Positions 1 to 8,941 are shown, numbered from the stretch's first letter. The stretch is DNA of 49,542 nt from Candidatus Rifleibacteriota bacterium (GCA_029560455.1 JAKQKW010000443.1:1-49542), one strand, 5' to 3'. The notes: generated by a model not told the origin, from the sequence alone. A program made the numbers and translations.

Positions 1-1896
1 GCTCCCGAAGCACCTTCTGCCGGAGCCGTTGCATCACAACTGGCCCTTGAGCTTGCCGATATCAGCATGAACGAATTTGAGAATCAGCTGCTGATGGAAG
101 CTCATCAGCGCGGTTCTCACATCATGCTGATGGTCGTAACACTTGTTCAGGACTGCCTTCTCAAAGCCCCGCGCGCATTTATGGTTGCCCGTGGTCTTGA
201 AGAGCTGAATTGTGAAATTATCAAGTCTGTTCCAGACACCAAGGATATCGAAGAGGAAAAATTCGACCTTTCTTTCAAGATGGTCGTTCTAGGCGATTCT
301 GACCCTGAAAAGGTCAAATATGCCATCGAATCAATTTCAGAAATTGATTCAGTAAAAATTACCGCTCTTAAGCCTGAAGACTTTCAGACGAATGGTAGCG
401 CCTCATCGTCGTCTTCACCCGCTCAAGCCGCTTCACCAGCTCCAGCACCTGTTGAACGCCCGGCAGCCCCCGCGCCTCAGCCGGCCAGGCCTACGCCTGC
501 ACCTGCGGCTGCTCCGTCACGCCCGGCACCAGCCCCGGCTCCGCCACCCGCCCCGGCCCCAGCCGCTGCGCCTGCAAGACCTGCACCAGCCCAGTCGGCC
601 GCTCCGGCCGCTCCGCCGGCACCCCCGGCGCCGCCGCGGCCACCAGCGCCGCCTGCAAAGCCCGCCGAGCAGGCAAAAAACACTGCAGCAGCGGCCGACA
701 AGCGCAGCAACCAGACAGTTCGCGTCGACATGCGGCGTCTCGACGAATTGATGAATCTGGTCGGTGAACTGGTCATCAACCGCACCCGACTGGCAGACAT
801 CGGTGCGGCACATAAGCTGAAAGATCTCAACGAAACCCTGACACGCGTTTCCCAGATCAGCTCTTCGCTGCAGAACGTGGTCATGCAGGTGCGCATGGTG
901 CCGATCGAACAGGTTTTCGACCGTTTTCCCCGCATGGTTCGTGATCTGTCGAAAAAGCTGAATAAAAAAATCAATCTGGTGGTTGAAGGCAAGGAAACTG
1001 AAATGGACAGAACGGTCATCGACGAAATCGGTGACCCGATGGTGCATCTGATCAGAAATGCCATCGACCATGGCATCGAAATGCCCGACGATCGCGTGGC
1101 CAGAGGCAAATCTGAGGTCGGCACAATTACTCTTGTTGCCCACCACGAAGGAAACAATGTTCTGATCGAAGTTAAAGACGACGGCAAAGGCATTGACCCG
1201 ACGATAATCAGTCGGCTTGCCATTGAACGTGGTCTGTTTACGCCTGAGCAGATGGCCAAAATGCCGCCCGAAGAAATTATCAAGATTATTTTCCTGCCCG
1301 GCTTTTCGACCGCAAAAGAAGTCAGCGACCTTTCAGGGCGCGGCGTTGGCATGGACGCTGTTAAAGCCAAGCTCGAAGACCTCAACGGGGTGCTCGAACT
1401 TGAATCAAAAGTTAATGAAGGTTCCCGGGTTACCATCAAACTGCCGTTGACGCTGGCAATTCTGCCGGCTCTGATGGTGAAAGTCGGGCTGGAAATGTTT
1501 GCAATACCGCTCGGATCGGTTCTTGAGACCATGGATATTACCAGAAACGATATAAATATCGTGCAGCACCAGGAAGTAACCCTGCTGCGAGGCGATGTTC
1601 TCCCGATCATACGCCTGAGAAATGTGCTCAATGTTCCCACTACCGAAGATGAACAGAAAGCCATCGATGCCAAAGAAGAGGAAATTTCGATCGTTGTCTG
1701 CGCTTCGGGCGAGAAACGGGCTGGCTTCATGGTCGACGAGCTTCTTGGCCAGCAGGAAATCGTTATCAAATCGCTTGGCAACCTTCTCGGCGGCCTGCCA
1801 GGCATCATGGGCGCCACTATGCGCGGCGACGGGTCAATCGCGCTGATTCTCGACATTCCATCGTTTTTCCAGAAAGGTCAGGCAATACAGTCATGA
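1..1896 (+). CDS. cheA: Chemotaxis histidine kinase CheA, 5'-truncated by the window edge
   Basis: CheA autophosphorylates with ATP and passes phosphate to CheY/CheB in a complex with chemoreceptors and CheW. The frame is open to base 1, so the true start and probably the HPt (P1) domain lie upstream; the first internal Met is at 67. In order: a P2-like regulator-binding domain (about bases 100-375), a very Pro/Ala-rich linker (about 400-690), the dimerisation helices (from about 718, with LDELMNLVGELVINRTRL), the ATPase domain with N box Asn at base 1057 (LIRNAIDHG), G1 DDGKGID at 1177-1197 and G2 GRGVGMD at 1336-1356, then a CheW-like P5 domain to the end. All kinase motifs look intact. A CheA-like gene lacking the kinase core follows after 40 bases. 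The Pro/Ala linker leaves long spurious open frames on the other strand. Confidence 0.95.
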   Translation, partial: APEAPSAGAVASQLALELADISMNEFENQLLMEAHQRGSHIMLMVVTLVQDCLLKAPRAFMVARGLEELNCEIIKSVPDTKDIEEEKFDLSFKMVVLGDSDPEKVKYAIESISEIDSVKITALKPEDFQTNGSASSSSSPAQAASPAPAPVERPAAPAPQPARPTPAPAAAPSRPAPAPAPPPAPAPAAAPARPAPAQSAAPAAPPAPPAPPRPPAPPAKPAEQAKNTAAAADKRSNQTVRVDMRRLDELMNLVGELVINRTRLADIGAAHKLKDLNETLTRVSQISSSLQNVVMQVRMVPIEQVFDRFPRMVRDLSKKLNKKINLVVEGKETEMDRTVIDEIGDPMVHLIRNAIDHGIEMPDDRVARGKSEVGTITLVAHHEGNNVLIEVKDDGKGIDPTIISRLAIERGLFTPEQMAKMPPEEIIKIIFLPGFSTAKEVSDLSGRGVGMDAVKAKLEDLNGVLELESKVNEGSRVTIKLPLTLAILPALMVKVGLEMFAIPLGSVLETMDITRNDINIVQHQEVTLLRGDVLPIIRLRNVLNVPTTEDEQKAIDAKEEEISIVVCASGEKRAGFMVDELLGQQEIVIKSLGNLLGGLPGIMGATMRGDGSIALILDIPSFFQKGQAIQS

Positions 1897-1936
1897 TGAT
1901 TAAACCTTTCTTGAAACGGCATAAGGAGGTTGCGGG

Positions 1937-3457
1937 TTGAACCTGGATCTTTCCGAATATATGGGTGCCTACATAGACGGCTCCCGCGAGAACCTCGACA
2001 CCATGGACCGGTGCCTCCTGAGCCTGGAGCAGAACCCGTCGAACCTTGATGCCGTCGAAGAGATTTTCCGCGCCGCTCACACATTGAAGGGCATGTCTGC
2101 CACCATGGGTTTTGAGAAGATTGCCCATCTCACCCATGAAATGGAAAACATTCTCGACAAGCTGAGAAGCCGCCAGCTTGAGGTCTCGGCTGCAATTATC
2201 GATCTTATTTTCGAAACCTTCGATGTTCTTCGTACCCTGGTCAATGACAGTATTGAGTCGACAGACTCCAACATCGACCTTTCCGAGCTTTCGACAAAGC
2301 TTTCGGCAGCTGCCAGTGGTTCTGGCGTTCCGGCGGCTTCTTCCAAACCGGCTCCAGCACAAGCCAAAGCTGATGGCGGCGCCAAAAAAGCAGCAGGAAA
2401 AGGGCCAGCGGTAGATCTCGGCGACATGGGGCTCAGCGAACTTGAGCTGGCCAGTCTTGAAGAAGCCGGTGATGACGGTCGCCACATACTGCTGCTGCAG
2501 GTCTCTCTGGTTGCCGACTGCCTGCTGAAAGGCCCGCGCGTATTCATGGTTCTGCGCACGCTCGACGATCTGCAGTGCGACATTATCAAAGCTGTCCCGG
2601 AAGTGAAGGATCTCGAAAACGAAAAATTCGACCGTTCATTCAAGATGGTCGTGATTACAGATAAAGCCGCCGAGCAACTGCGCGACGGAATTGAATCAAT
2701 TTCTGAGATCGATACAGTTGAGGTTACAGACATAACCAACGGAGCCGGTGGCTCGGCACCGGCGGCACCGGCGGCAGCTGCTGCTCCCCCGCCACCACCC
2801 CCGCCGGCTCAGGCTCATGCGGTATCTGCACCGCCACCGGCTCAGCGAGCACAGCCGGTAGCTGCGCCACCTCCGGCTGCGACACCGGTTCAGGTTGCCG
2901 AATATCATCAACCGGCGGCTCAACCGCCAGCAGCTCCTCCCCCGGCGTCTCCACCCACTGATCAGAAACCGGGTGACCCCGAAGAAGAAGAAAAAGTAAA
3001 AGAAATAATTGAGCTGGTGCAGCTGGTTACTTTCTCTATGGCCGGTGAAACCTATGCCCTTGAAATTCAGCAGGTTGAAGCCATCATCAATCTGGTTCCA
3101 ATCACGCGAGTTCCCAAGGCTCCGCCTCATATTGACGGTGTAATCAACCTGCGCGGCGAAATTGTTCCGGTTATCAATACCAGACGTCGCCTCAGATTAT
3201 CTGAGGTTGAGAAACGTCCAAACAACCAGATCATCATTCTTTCTTTCGAAGAAGAAAAGGTTAAAGCCGGTTTTCTGGTAGACAGTGTCCAGGAAGTCAT
3301 TCGCCTGCCTGAGTCTGCAATTGAACCGCCAAGTCGTGTCAGCGAAGGCGTAGACGTTGAATATCTCAGGGGTGTCGGCAAAATAGACAACAAAATTATT
3401 ATCCTGTTGAATGCCCACCGAATTGTTTTCGGTAAAATGCCTGAAACAACAGTCTGA
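1937..3457 (+). CDS. CheA-like HPt-P2-CheW protein without kinase core
   Basis: About 506 residues. Begins with an HPt domain carrying a phosphorylatable His48 in AAHTLKGMSATMGF, the same position as His48 of E. coli CheA. It continues with a P2-like domain (about residues 180-270) that closely matches the P2 of the preceding cheA (shared CLLKxPRxFMV, EKFDxSFKMVV, ESISEID), then a Pro/Ala-rich linker (about 275-350) and a CheW domain (about 360-500, with GVINLRGEIVPVIN). There is no dimerisation domain, N box or G boxes, so it cannot bind ATP like CheA. The start is TTG, chosen because AAGGAGG sits 7 bases upstream and the HPt fold begins there. It probably arose by duplication of cheA and loss of P3-P4. 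Likely role, inferred: phosphate sink or relay tethered to the receptor array. Confidence 0.88.
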   Translation: MNLDLSEYMGAYIDGSRENLDTMDRCLLSLEQNPSNLDAVEEIFRAAHTLKGMSATMGFEKIAHLTHEMENILDKLRSRQLEVSAAIIDLIFETFDVLRTLVNDSIESTDSNIDLSELSTKLSAAASGSGVPAASSKPAPAQAKADGGAKKAAGKGPAVDLGDMGLSELELASLEEAGDDGRHILLLQVSLVADCLLKGPRVFMVLRTLDDLQCDIIKAVPEVKDLENEKFDRSFKMVVITDKAAEQLRDGIESISEIDTVEVTDITNGAGGSAPAAPAAAAAPPPPPPPAQAHAVSAPPPAQRAQPVAAPPPAATPVQVAEYHQPAAQPPAAPPPASPPTDQKPGDPEEEEKVKEIIELVQLVTFSMAGETYALEIQQVEAIINLVPITRVPKAPPHIDGVINLRGEIVPVINTRRRLRLSEVEKRPNNQIIILSFEEEKVKAGFLVDSVQEVIRLPESAIEPPSRVSEGVDVEYLRGVGKIDNKIIILLNAHRIVFGKMPETTV

Positions 3458-3537
3458 TAACCTGCCCGGGAAAAATTGTCACACCGTGTAAAAATGTGAT
3501 AGCCTCTTTCTGATAAAATTCAGCATTTGAGGATTCA

Positions 3538-5043
3538 ATGTATTCAATAAACAAAAAGATGCCGGAAACAATCCGGAAATACTATATTTACCCGGCGACA
3601 GAAGGCGTTTTTCTGGCCTTTCTGGCTCTTCTGCTGACAGCAGTGACCTCATATTTCATCTATCACCATGCCCTTTTTGCGATTAAAGAAGAAATCCGTG
3701 ACGGCCTGCTGAGAACCGTCTCCGGCATTGCCGCCTGTCTTGACGGCAATCAGGTTGCCAGCTTCGACTCACCGGAAAAGAAAGACCTGCCGGAATACCA
3801 GAAAACGGTCGAAATGCTGCAGAAGGCAAGAATTGCCACCAAGCACTGCACCTACCTTTACATAAACCGCCTGGTTAAAGGTTCGGTCGTCTTTATCGTC
3901 GACCCCACACCTATCGATGAGGAAGGCAAGCCGTTGTTCACCGATGAACAGAATCTTGAACCCTCGGTGCCGATGACGCCATACGATAAGCCAAGCAAAG
4001 AACTTCTTGAAGCACTTGCGAGCGCAACCCCGGTGGTTTCGGCAGAGCCCTATTCTGACAGTTGGGGCACCTTTTACAGTGCCTACGTTCCGATTTTCGA
4101 TTCACAGAAAAAACTTGTCGGTACTCTTGGTGCTGATCTGCGCATCAACGACATGCTCGAAAGATGCAAACCGATTGAAGATGCAACCAAGCGGGCATTC
4201 TTTGTTTCGTGTGCTCTGAGTCTGCTGTTCGGCACCCTGATCTGGTTTACGCGCAGATTTTCTCTGCAGCTCAACGAAAGCCGCTTTGTTCTGCTCGAAA
4301 GCTTTCTGCTGGCCAGGGAATTTGCCGATCAGAGTTCGATAAGAATAGGCAAGCAGCTGAATAAAACTTCGGTACTCCTTAAGAACATTGCTGACCGGCT
4401 CGAAAAATTAACCGGTCAGGCACAGGCCGAAATACCAGAACAACTGCAGCAGGAAACGGCCCGTCTGGCTTCTCTTGCCGACAAAATTCAGGTTGTCAGC
4501 GAACTGAAATGTGGCAAAAGCAATCTCGAACTTGGCACTTTCGCGATTTCTGAAGTCATGATAAGACTCACCGGAAAAATGAAACAGGTCTCTGCCGACG
4601 GTTTCCGCCTCAAAACCAGCTTTTCAGACCAGATTCCACGTGAGCTTTATGGCCCGGTTTTTACTTACGAAGAACTGCTCGAACAGATGGGTATTTTCTT
4701 TCTCAAAATGTTCAGCGGCGAAGTTAAAAGCCGCTGCGACCTGGTTCAGGAAGGCACACACGAGGTAATCATCAGGCAGGCAATGTATTCAGACATCAAC
4801 ACTGCCGATACATCAGCCATGGAGCTGTTGCAGGTTCTATGTGACCGTGGCAAGCGCAATGACTTTTTCTATGAAGTCGAGCTCGCCGAAGCAGTGGCGG
4901 TTCCGATAGTCAGAGAGCTGATCTACCTGCTGAACAGTGACATCAATATTTCTCTTGAGGCCAGTCACTTCAGCATATCTTTTGACACGATGTTCCAGAA
5001 GTCGCCAGAAGCCGAAAATTCTGAAGACACTGAAGAAGAGTGA
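3538..5043 (+). CDS. Membrane sensor with Cache-like ectodomain and degenerate kinase-like cytoplasmic region
   Basis: 501 residues. One membrane helix at about residues 22-45, an extracytoplasmic domain at about 46-217, and a second helix at about 219-238. The ectodomain ends with WGTFYSAYVPIFDSQ and LVGTLGADLRI, the usual signature of Cache/PDC sensor domains. The cytoplasmic part (240-501) is laid out like a histidine kinase: a long helical stretch, then a segment resembling the start of an ATPase domain. However, no phospho-accepting His, no N box and no G boxes can be seen. GAGGA lies 4 bases before the ATG. It follows the CheA-like gene by 80 bases and is followed after one base by an MFS gene, so it is probably co-expressed with them. 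The role is likely sensing of a small ligand; signal output is unknown. Confidence 0.7.
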   Translation: MYSINKKMPETIRKYYIYPATEGVFLAFLALLLTAVTSYFIYHHALFAIKEEIRDGLLRTVSGIAACLDGNQVASFDSPEKKDLPEYQKTVEMLQKARIATKHCTYLYINRLVKGSVVFIVDPTPIDEEGKPLFTDEQNLEPSVPMTPYDKPSKELLEALASATPVVSAEPYSDSWGTFYSAYVPIFDSQKKLVGTLGADLRINDMLERCKPIEDATKRAFFVSCALSLLFGTLIWFTRRFSLQLNESRFVLLESFLLAREFADQSSIRIGKQLNKTSVLLKNIADRLEKLTGQAQAEIPEQLQQETARLASLADKIQVVSELKCGKSNLELGTFAISEVMIRLTGKMKQVSADGFRLKTSFSDQIPRELYGPVFTYEELLEQMGIFFLKMFSGEVKSRCDLVQEGTHEVIIRQAMYSDINTADTSAMELLQVLCDRGKRNDFFYEVELAEAVAVPIVRELIYLLNSDINISLEASHFSISFDTMFQKSPEAENSEDTEEE

Positions 5044-5044
5044 A

Positions 5045-6190
5045 ATGACCAGCAAACCCGGCAAGGTTCCCTTTTCGATAATTGTCGTTATTATGGCTGC
5101 AGCAATGGCTGAAGTCTGTGCCGGCATCAACGCGGTTCTGTTTCCGGTAACCCTTGAATCTTTTGAGCTCAGCAACAGCCTTATCGGTGTGATTCTCTCG
5201 GTAGAAGTCGCATCGGTTGTGATTCTAAGCCCATACATAAGTCAGATAATCGGCAAACTCGGCCTGTTCTGGGCAACAATTTTTGGCACCATCGGCAGAG
5301 CAACGATTCTGATGCTGCTGATCAAAACCGACAATCTGTTGCTCTGGGTGCTTCTTTTGTTTCTCTTTGGAGTTTTCTCGACTATTCTGGCCATCGCCTT
5401 TCAAACTTGGGTTAATTTTGCGCGGCTGCCCGGCGTGCGCGGCTTTGTTGTCAGTATTTTCAGCGCTTCCCAGGCAATCGGCATTGCGCTTGGACCGGTA
5501 ATTCTTCAGTTCATCGGCAACAACCGCAGCCTGGCTTTCACCACAAGCGCCGCCGTCACCCTGGTTGCCATGTTGCCAATTCTTTTTATCAAAGGCGAGG
5601 CACCCAGATTTGAATCCAATGACAAACCACGCCTGGGTTTCGTTATTAAAAACGGCAAATATGTAATGTTCAGCGCTGTAGTTGGCGGCATAACTTTCTA
5701 CGGTCTGCCTTCATTTCTCACCATTTATGGTATGGATGCAGGCCTGAGCATGGAACAGGCCTCGCTGCTCATCACAATGTTCATGCTTGGCGGCCTGATT
5801 CTTGGCCCGGCAATCGGCTATTTCTCTGACAAATTTGAAAGAACTCAGGTAATCCTTCTGAGCTTTCTGATCAGCCTTCTATGCTCGGTATTCCTGCCGA
5901 TTTCGATCTTTGAAATAATGGCTGCCTACATACTTCTTTTCGTTTGGGGCGGCGCCATGGAAGGCGTCAGTTCCGGTGGCATGACCATGCTTGCGGAGCT
6001 CTATCGCAAAGAAGACCAGGTCTCAGCAAATATTGCCTATTCCCTTATGGATGCACTTGGCGGAACATTCGGCGTTGTTCTGATCGGCCTGGCCATGGAC
6101 TGGCATGGCAGTGAAGGGCTGGTTTACGTCGTTGTCGGTGCCGCCCTGCTTTATTTCAATTTTGCCCTGACACAGTATAAAGTTGAATAG
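5045..6190 (+). CDS. Major facilitator superfamily transporter
   Basis: 381 residues, almost entirely hydrophobic, with about 12 predicted membrane helices in two halves separated by a polar loop around residues 175-195 (KGEAPRFESNDKPR). The length and the GPAIGYFSDKFER loop in the second half match the MFS A-like motif (G..D+.GR/K). The substrate cannot be told from sequence; family relatives are often drug or sugar exporters. The start at 5045 is one base after the stop of the sensor gene; an in-frame upstream extension to 4937 lies wholly inside that gene and was not used. A hairpin followed by a T run lies downstream at 6204-6231, so this is probably the last gene of the chemotaxis-sensor operon. 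Confidence 0.85.
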   Translation: MTSKPGKVPFSIIVVIMAAAMAEVCAGINAVLFPVTLESFELSNSLIGVILSVEVASVVILSPYISQIIGKLGLFWATIFGTIGRATILMLLIKTDNLLLWVLLLFLFGVFSTILAIAFQTWVNFARLPGVRGFVVSIFSASQAIGIALGPVILQFIGNNRSLAFTTSAAVTLVAMLPILFIKGEAPRFESNDKPRLGFVIKNGKYVMFSAVVGGITFYGLPSFLTIYGMDAGLSMEQASLLITMFMLGGLILGPAIGYFSDKFERTQVILLSFLISLLCSVFLPISIFEIMAAYILLFVWGGAMEGVSSGGMTMLAELYRKEDQVSANIAYSLMDALGGTFGVVLIGLAMDWHGSEGLVYVVVGAALLYFNFALTQYKVE

Positions 6191-6203
6191 ACAGCTCATA
6201 ATC

Positions 6204-6231
6204 GCCGCAGAATGCGGCAGTTGATTTTTTT
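6204..6231 (+). terminator. Candidate terminator after the MFS gene
   Basis: Six-base-pair stem GCCGCA/TGCGGC with a GAA loop (6204-6218), followed after a few bases by a run of seven T (6225-6231). The stem is short, so termination may be partial. The T run also overlaps the candidate promoter of the next gene. Confidence 0.5.
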
Positions 6232-6249
6232 AGCCGCAGAGAGTATGTA
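6221..6249 (+). promoter_or_regulatory. Candidate sigma70 promoter for the secreted paralogue at 6311
   Basis: TTGATT (6221-6226), a 17-base spacer and TATGTA (6244-6249). It lies about 60 bases upstream of the start codon at 6311. The -10 is imperfect. Confidence 0.4.
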
Positions 6250-6310
6250 CATATGTCGTGAGAGAAAGCGCAAAAATGCGCGCCATTTTGAATAAGGAGT
6301 ATAACCTTTA

Positions 6311-8182
6311 ATGAGAAAAGCTTTTTCTGTATTTTGTCTTTTGGGTCTGATGCTTGTTTCAGCATTAGTACCTGCACAGGCACAGGTCAGCCTTGGCGCA
6401 ACCGACCAGACCGACGTCGTAGTCAAAGTAGATGGCGTAGACGAAGCATTCACGGTTCTGCGTGATTACGCCAGACCCGAGCAGTTCTATTATGTTCCAA
6501 ACCGCCCGCACCTTGCCACCCGCGGCAGTGGCGACAAAAAAAGACCCGTTTTTCACCTGCTCAAATACCAGTCATTGAATCAGGCCACAAATGAACTTGT
6601 TGATGCTGGTGTTCTGCAGTTTTCCGTGCGTCTTGCCCCACCGGAAGGTGTTGTAAATGAAATGAGAAAGCAGGTAGCCAGCCAGTTTTCTCTTGAAGAA
6701 GCAAAAATAAAACTCTCTCCCCTGCCCTTTAAATCTGCTGAAATAGCAATCTATGACCTTGATGGCGAACTCGTCACCACCGCTTTTCAAAAGCCCGGCA
6801 TTGCTCCGGCATTTGCCAACAGTGAAGTGCCTTTTCAGGTTCAGCTCACCAGCCTTAGCGCTGATATTTATGATTCCCTCACCAGCGGCTCAGGTGGCAT
6901 CCCCGTATATATCACCTACACTTTCGACACAGTTTCGCCGGTAACCGGCTTCAAGGTTACCGTCGACTGGGGTCAGTCTTTCAGCCATTTCAGCAAAGAC
7001 GAACGCACCAAACAGGCCTACACCAGATGGTATTATTACCGCACCTGGTGGGGTGGCTGGCGCGGCCGCGGCGAAACCGGCCAGCGCGAAACTCAGGAAC
7101 AGACCCTGTCTGAAGTGCTGACCGAAAACAAGAGCATTTCTTACGAAAGCGTCGGCATGACCCCTGAACAGATTACCAAGTATCTTGACCCGGTAATCGA
7201 GCGTGTCAGCCGCGAAATGGTCGAAAGAATCACTCCTCCCGAAAAAATCGAACCGGCAGCAGCCAAAGAGCCAAACTCTGCCTGGTGGGGAACCAACTCG
7301 ACCTACGCAATGAAGAACGTCAACAAAGTAAAAAAAGGCACCGAAGTCATCGAAATGAAAAACCGTGACCTGAGCGAAAGCAAGAGCACCTATGGCTCTC
7401 TGCTCGGGATCGGCCAATATGACAAGAATATCATAGAAAAGTCCATTACCATCATGCCCGCTGGCAACTGGAATTATGCATATTTTCCGGTGCCGGCCGT
7501 CGGAGACAAACAGGCGCTGGCGATCAAAAAGATCGACCTGCAGGTAATTCCGAGATTTTATGACAAAAACGGCAAGGCTCAGCAAATTCCCGGTACCATT
7601 GCACAGCTTGCGACCTGGAAACCTGAAGACGGCTTTTTCTCCGACCGCAGAGGCAATGAAGTCACTAACCTTCTTTTCCCGATGCAGGCAATTACCGACT
7701 ACCTTGCAAAGCAGCAGATACCGCTCGCCTCATGCACTTATGAAGTTGTAACAACTGTCACTCAGGGCAGCGACATCATGAAATTTGCCAGCTTTGAAGA
7801 ATTCATCATGGGCGGTGTGCCGGTTTCAAATCCCATGGCCCTGCTCGAAGGACTCGAAATCGACTGTGATCCTCTGACCTTCGCCAAAGACGGTCTCTAC
7901 ATGGTAAAAATGGAAATCAAACCAACCTACCCGCGAAAAACTTACCGCACCACCGTAAAGGGTGATTCTGCTGTTAAGAACCCGGTTTTCCTTGTAGAAA
8001 AAGAAGATGAAGGCAAGAAAAACGGTATCATTGCCAACATCAACTTCATTCTGAACGGCGGCAAACAGATCCCCTGGAAGCATAACGGCCGCAACCTTCA
8101 GGATTCAGACCTCGGTTTGACGGTAACTCTCTGGGATACCGATTATAAACCGGAAAATTCAGAAGAAAAGAAATCCAACTGA
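6311..8182 (+). CDS. Secreted paralogous-family protein, member A (unknown function)
   Basis: 623 residues with a clear signal peptide (basic start, hydrophobic core, cleavage near AQAQ, about residue 25). I do not recognise the family. It shares ordered motifs with the proteins at 8942, 10858, 12865, 14841 and 21410: EQFYYVPNRPHL (about 57-68), PVFHLLKYQ, AGVLQFSVRL, LSPLPFKSAEIAIYDLDG, GIAPAF, GGIPVYITYTF, a helical hinge LDPVIERVSREMVERITPPE (about 293-312), a second lobe with KSTYGSLLGIGQYDK and MPAGNWNYAYFPVP, and a C-terminal HNGRNLQ...LWDTDY. Member A has a unique Trp/Tyr/Arg-rich stretch at about bases 7018-7075. AAGGAG lies 11 bases before the ATG. A strong terminator follows. Probably a periplasmic or surface protein. 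Confidence 0.85.
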   Translation: MRKAFSVFCLLGLMLVSALVPAQAQVSLGATDQTDVVVKVDGVDEAFTVLRDYARPEQFYYVPNRPHLATRGSGDKKRPVFHLLKYQSLNQATNELVDAGVLQFSVRLAPPEGVVNEMRKQVASQFSLEEAKIKLSPLPFKSAEIAIYDLDGELVTTAFQKPGIAPAFANSEVPFQVQLTSLSADIYDSLTSGSGGIPVYITYTFDTVSPVTGFKVTVDWGQSFSHFSKDERTKQAYTRWYYYRTWWGGWRGRGETGQRETQEQTLSEVLTENKSISYESVGMTPEQITKYLDPVIERVSREMVERITPPEKIEPAAAKEPNSAWWGTNSTYAMKNVNKVKKGTEVIEMKNRDLSESKSTYGSLLGIGQYDKNIIEKSITIMPAGNWNYAYFPVPAVGDKQALAIKKIDLQVIPRFYDKNGKAQQIPGTIAQLATWKPEDGFFSDRRGNEVTNLLFPMQAITDYLAKQQIPLASCTYEVVTTVTQGSDIMKFASFEEFIMGGVPVSNPMALLEGLEIDCDPLTFAKDGLYMVKMEIKPTYPRKTYRTTVKGDSAVKNPVFLVEKEDEGKKNGIIANINFILNGGKQIPWKHNGRNLQDSDLGLTVTLWDTDYKPENSEEKKSN

Positions 8183-8193
8183 TTTTAACCAGC

Positions 8194-8231
8194 AATCCGG
8201 GTCAGGTAAATCTGACCCGGATTTTCTTTTT
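8194..8231 (+). terminator. Rho-independent terminator after member A
   Basis: Perfect 12-base-pair stem (8194-8205 with 8212-8223), six-base loop, then a T-rich run to 8231. It ends 10 bases before the GTG of the following gene, so that gene depends on read-through or on a promoter not obvious here. Confidence 0.85.
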
Positions 8232-8240
8232 GGAGTAAAC

Positions 8241-8882
8241 GTGAAAAATTTAACCGGCCTGTTTTTATTGTTGCAACTACTGTTGTCAGCCTCCTGCGGG
8301 CAGAACCAGGCAGAAAAAGAGGCATTCAAAACTCTGAAATTCACCAGATTTGATCAGCAGAACATGCAGGCCTGGTATGTTCCGACCCGGGCGGTTCTAA
8401 GCGGGCCCGGCAATGCTACCGCACCTGTTCTGCTGCTTATCGGGAAAGAAATGCTGCTTCAGGGCATGCTGAAGCTGCAGGAATCATCAGAAGATCGTGC
8501 GGCGCTTGAAAATGAACTGAGAGCCAGATATGGCGCTAATATTTCGCTGAAGCGTGATCTCACCAGCAATGTGCTTATAAAGGCCGAACTTAATGGCAAA
8601 ACCGTTTTTGAACACCAGACAATGTCTGGCAATCAGGGTCTGCCACTTATGATCAACCTGCCTGACCCTGGCAGCGCCAGTCTGAAAATTCATCTGCAGT
8701 TTTCACCGGTATCTACGCAAGGTCCTGCGTTTCAGAAAACCAGAAGCTTCAATTACAGCAGAACTGTTCAGACCGTGAACGGGCAGAAGCAGGCTGAAGA
8801 GAAGGCAATTGCAACGGCAACCGCCATTACCAGGCCTGTCACTGGCTCATTCGACGTCACCCACGAAATTGAACTGAGATAA
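8241..8882 (+). CDS. Small lipoprotein, mini member of the secreted paralogous family
   Basis: 213 residues with a signal peptide ending in LLSASC, a plausible though imperfect lipobox (Ser rather than Leu at -3). The segment WYVPTRAVL...APVLLLIGKEM...LQGMLKLQ (about residues 46-82) lines up with YYVPxRPxL, PVFxLLxYQ and GxLQFSV in the large neighbours. A later SFNYSRTVQT (about 168-177) recalls the second-lobe region where the large proteins have a DR/NQ-x-x-V-x-R motif. The C-terminal NG...FDxDW signature is missing. I infer a shortened paralogue, with moderate confidence. GTG start, chosen for GGAG 6 bases upstream. It converges on the minus-strand gene at 8942. Confidence 0.7.
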   Translation: MKNLTGLFLLLQLLLSASCGQNQAEKEAFKTLKFTRFDQQNMQAWYVPTRAVLSGPGNATAPVLLLIGKEMLLQGMLKLQESSEDRAALENELRARYGANISLKRDLTSNVLIKAELNGKTVFEHQTMSGNQGLPLMINLPDPGSASLKIHLQFSPVSTQGPAFQKTRSFNYSRTVQTVNGQKQAEEKAIATATAITRPVTGSFDVTHEIELR

Positions 8883-8919
8883 AAACAGCCGCTATCAAGC
8901 ATGCTTGATAACGGCTGTT
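8881..8919 (-). terminator. Terminator of the minus-strand paralogue array
   Basis: Outer 8-base-pair stem (8884-8891 with 8912-8919) and inner 7-base-pair stem separated by a two-base internal mismatch. Read on the minus strand it is followed by five T (complement of 8881-8885). It sits between convergent genes, so it mainly serves member B but may stop plus transcripts as well. Confidence 0.75.
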
Positions 8920-8941
8920 CAAACTAAATTGCTCTGAGGTT

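Noticed and set aside
477..1856. Long minus-strand open frame opposite cheA
   Set aside because: It is the antisense of a GC-rich Pro/Ala linker and conserved kinase motifs on plus; no ribosome binding site and nonsense composition (Ser/Arg/Ala).
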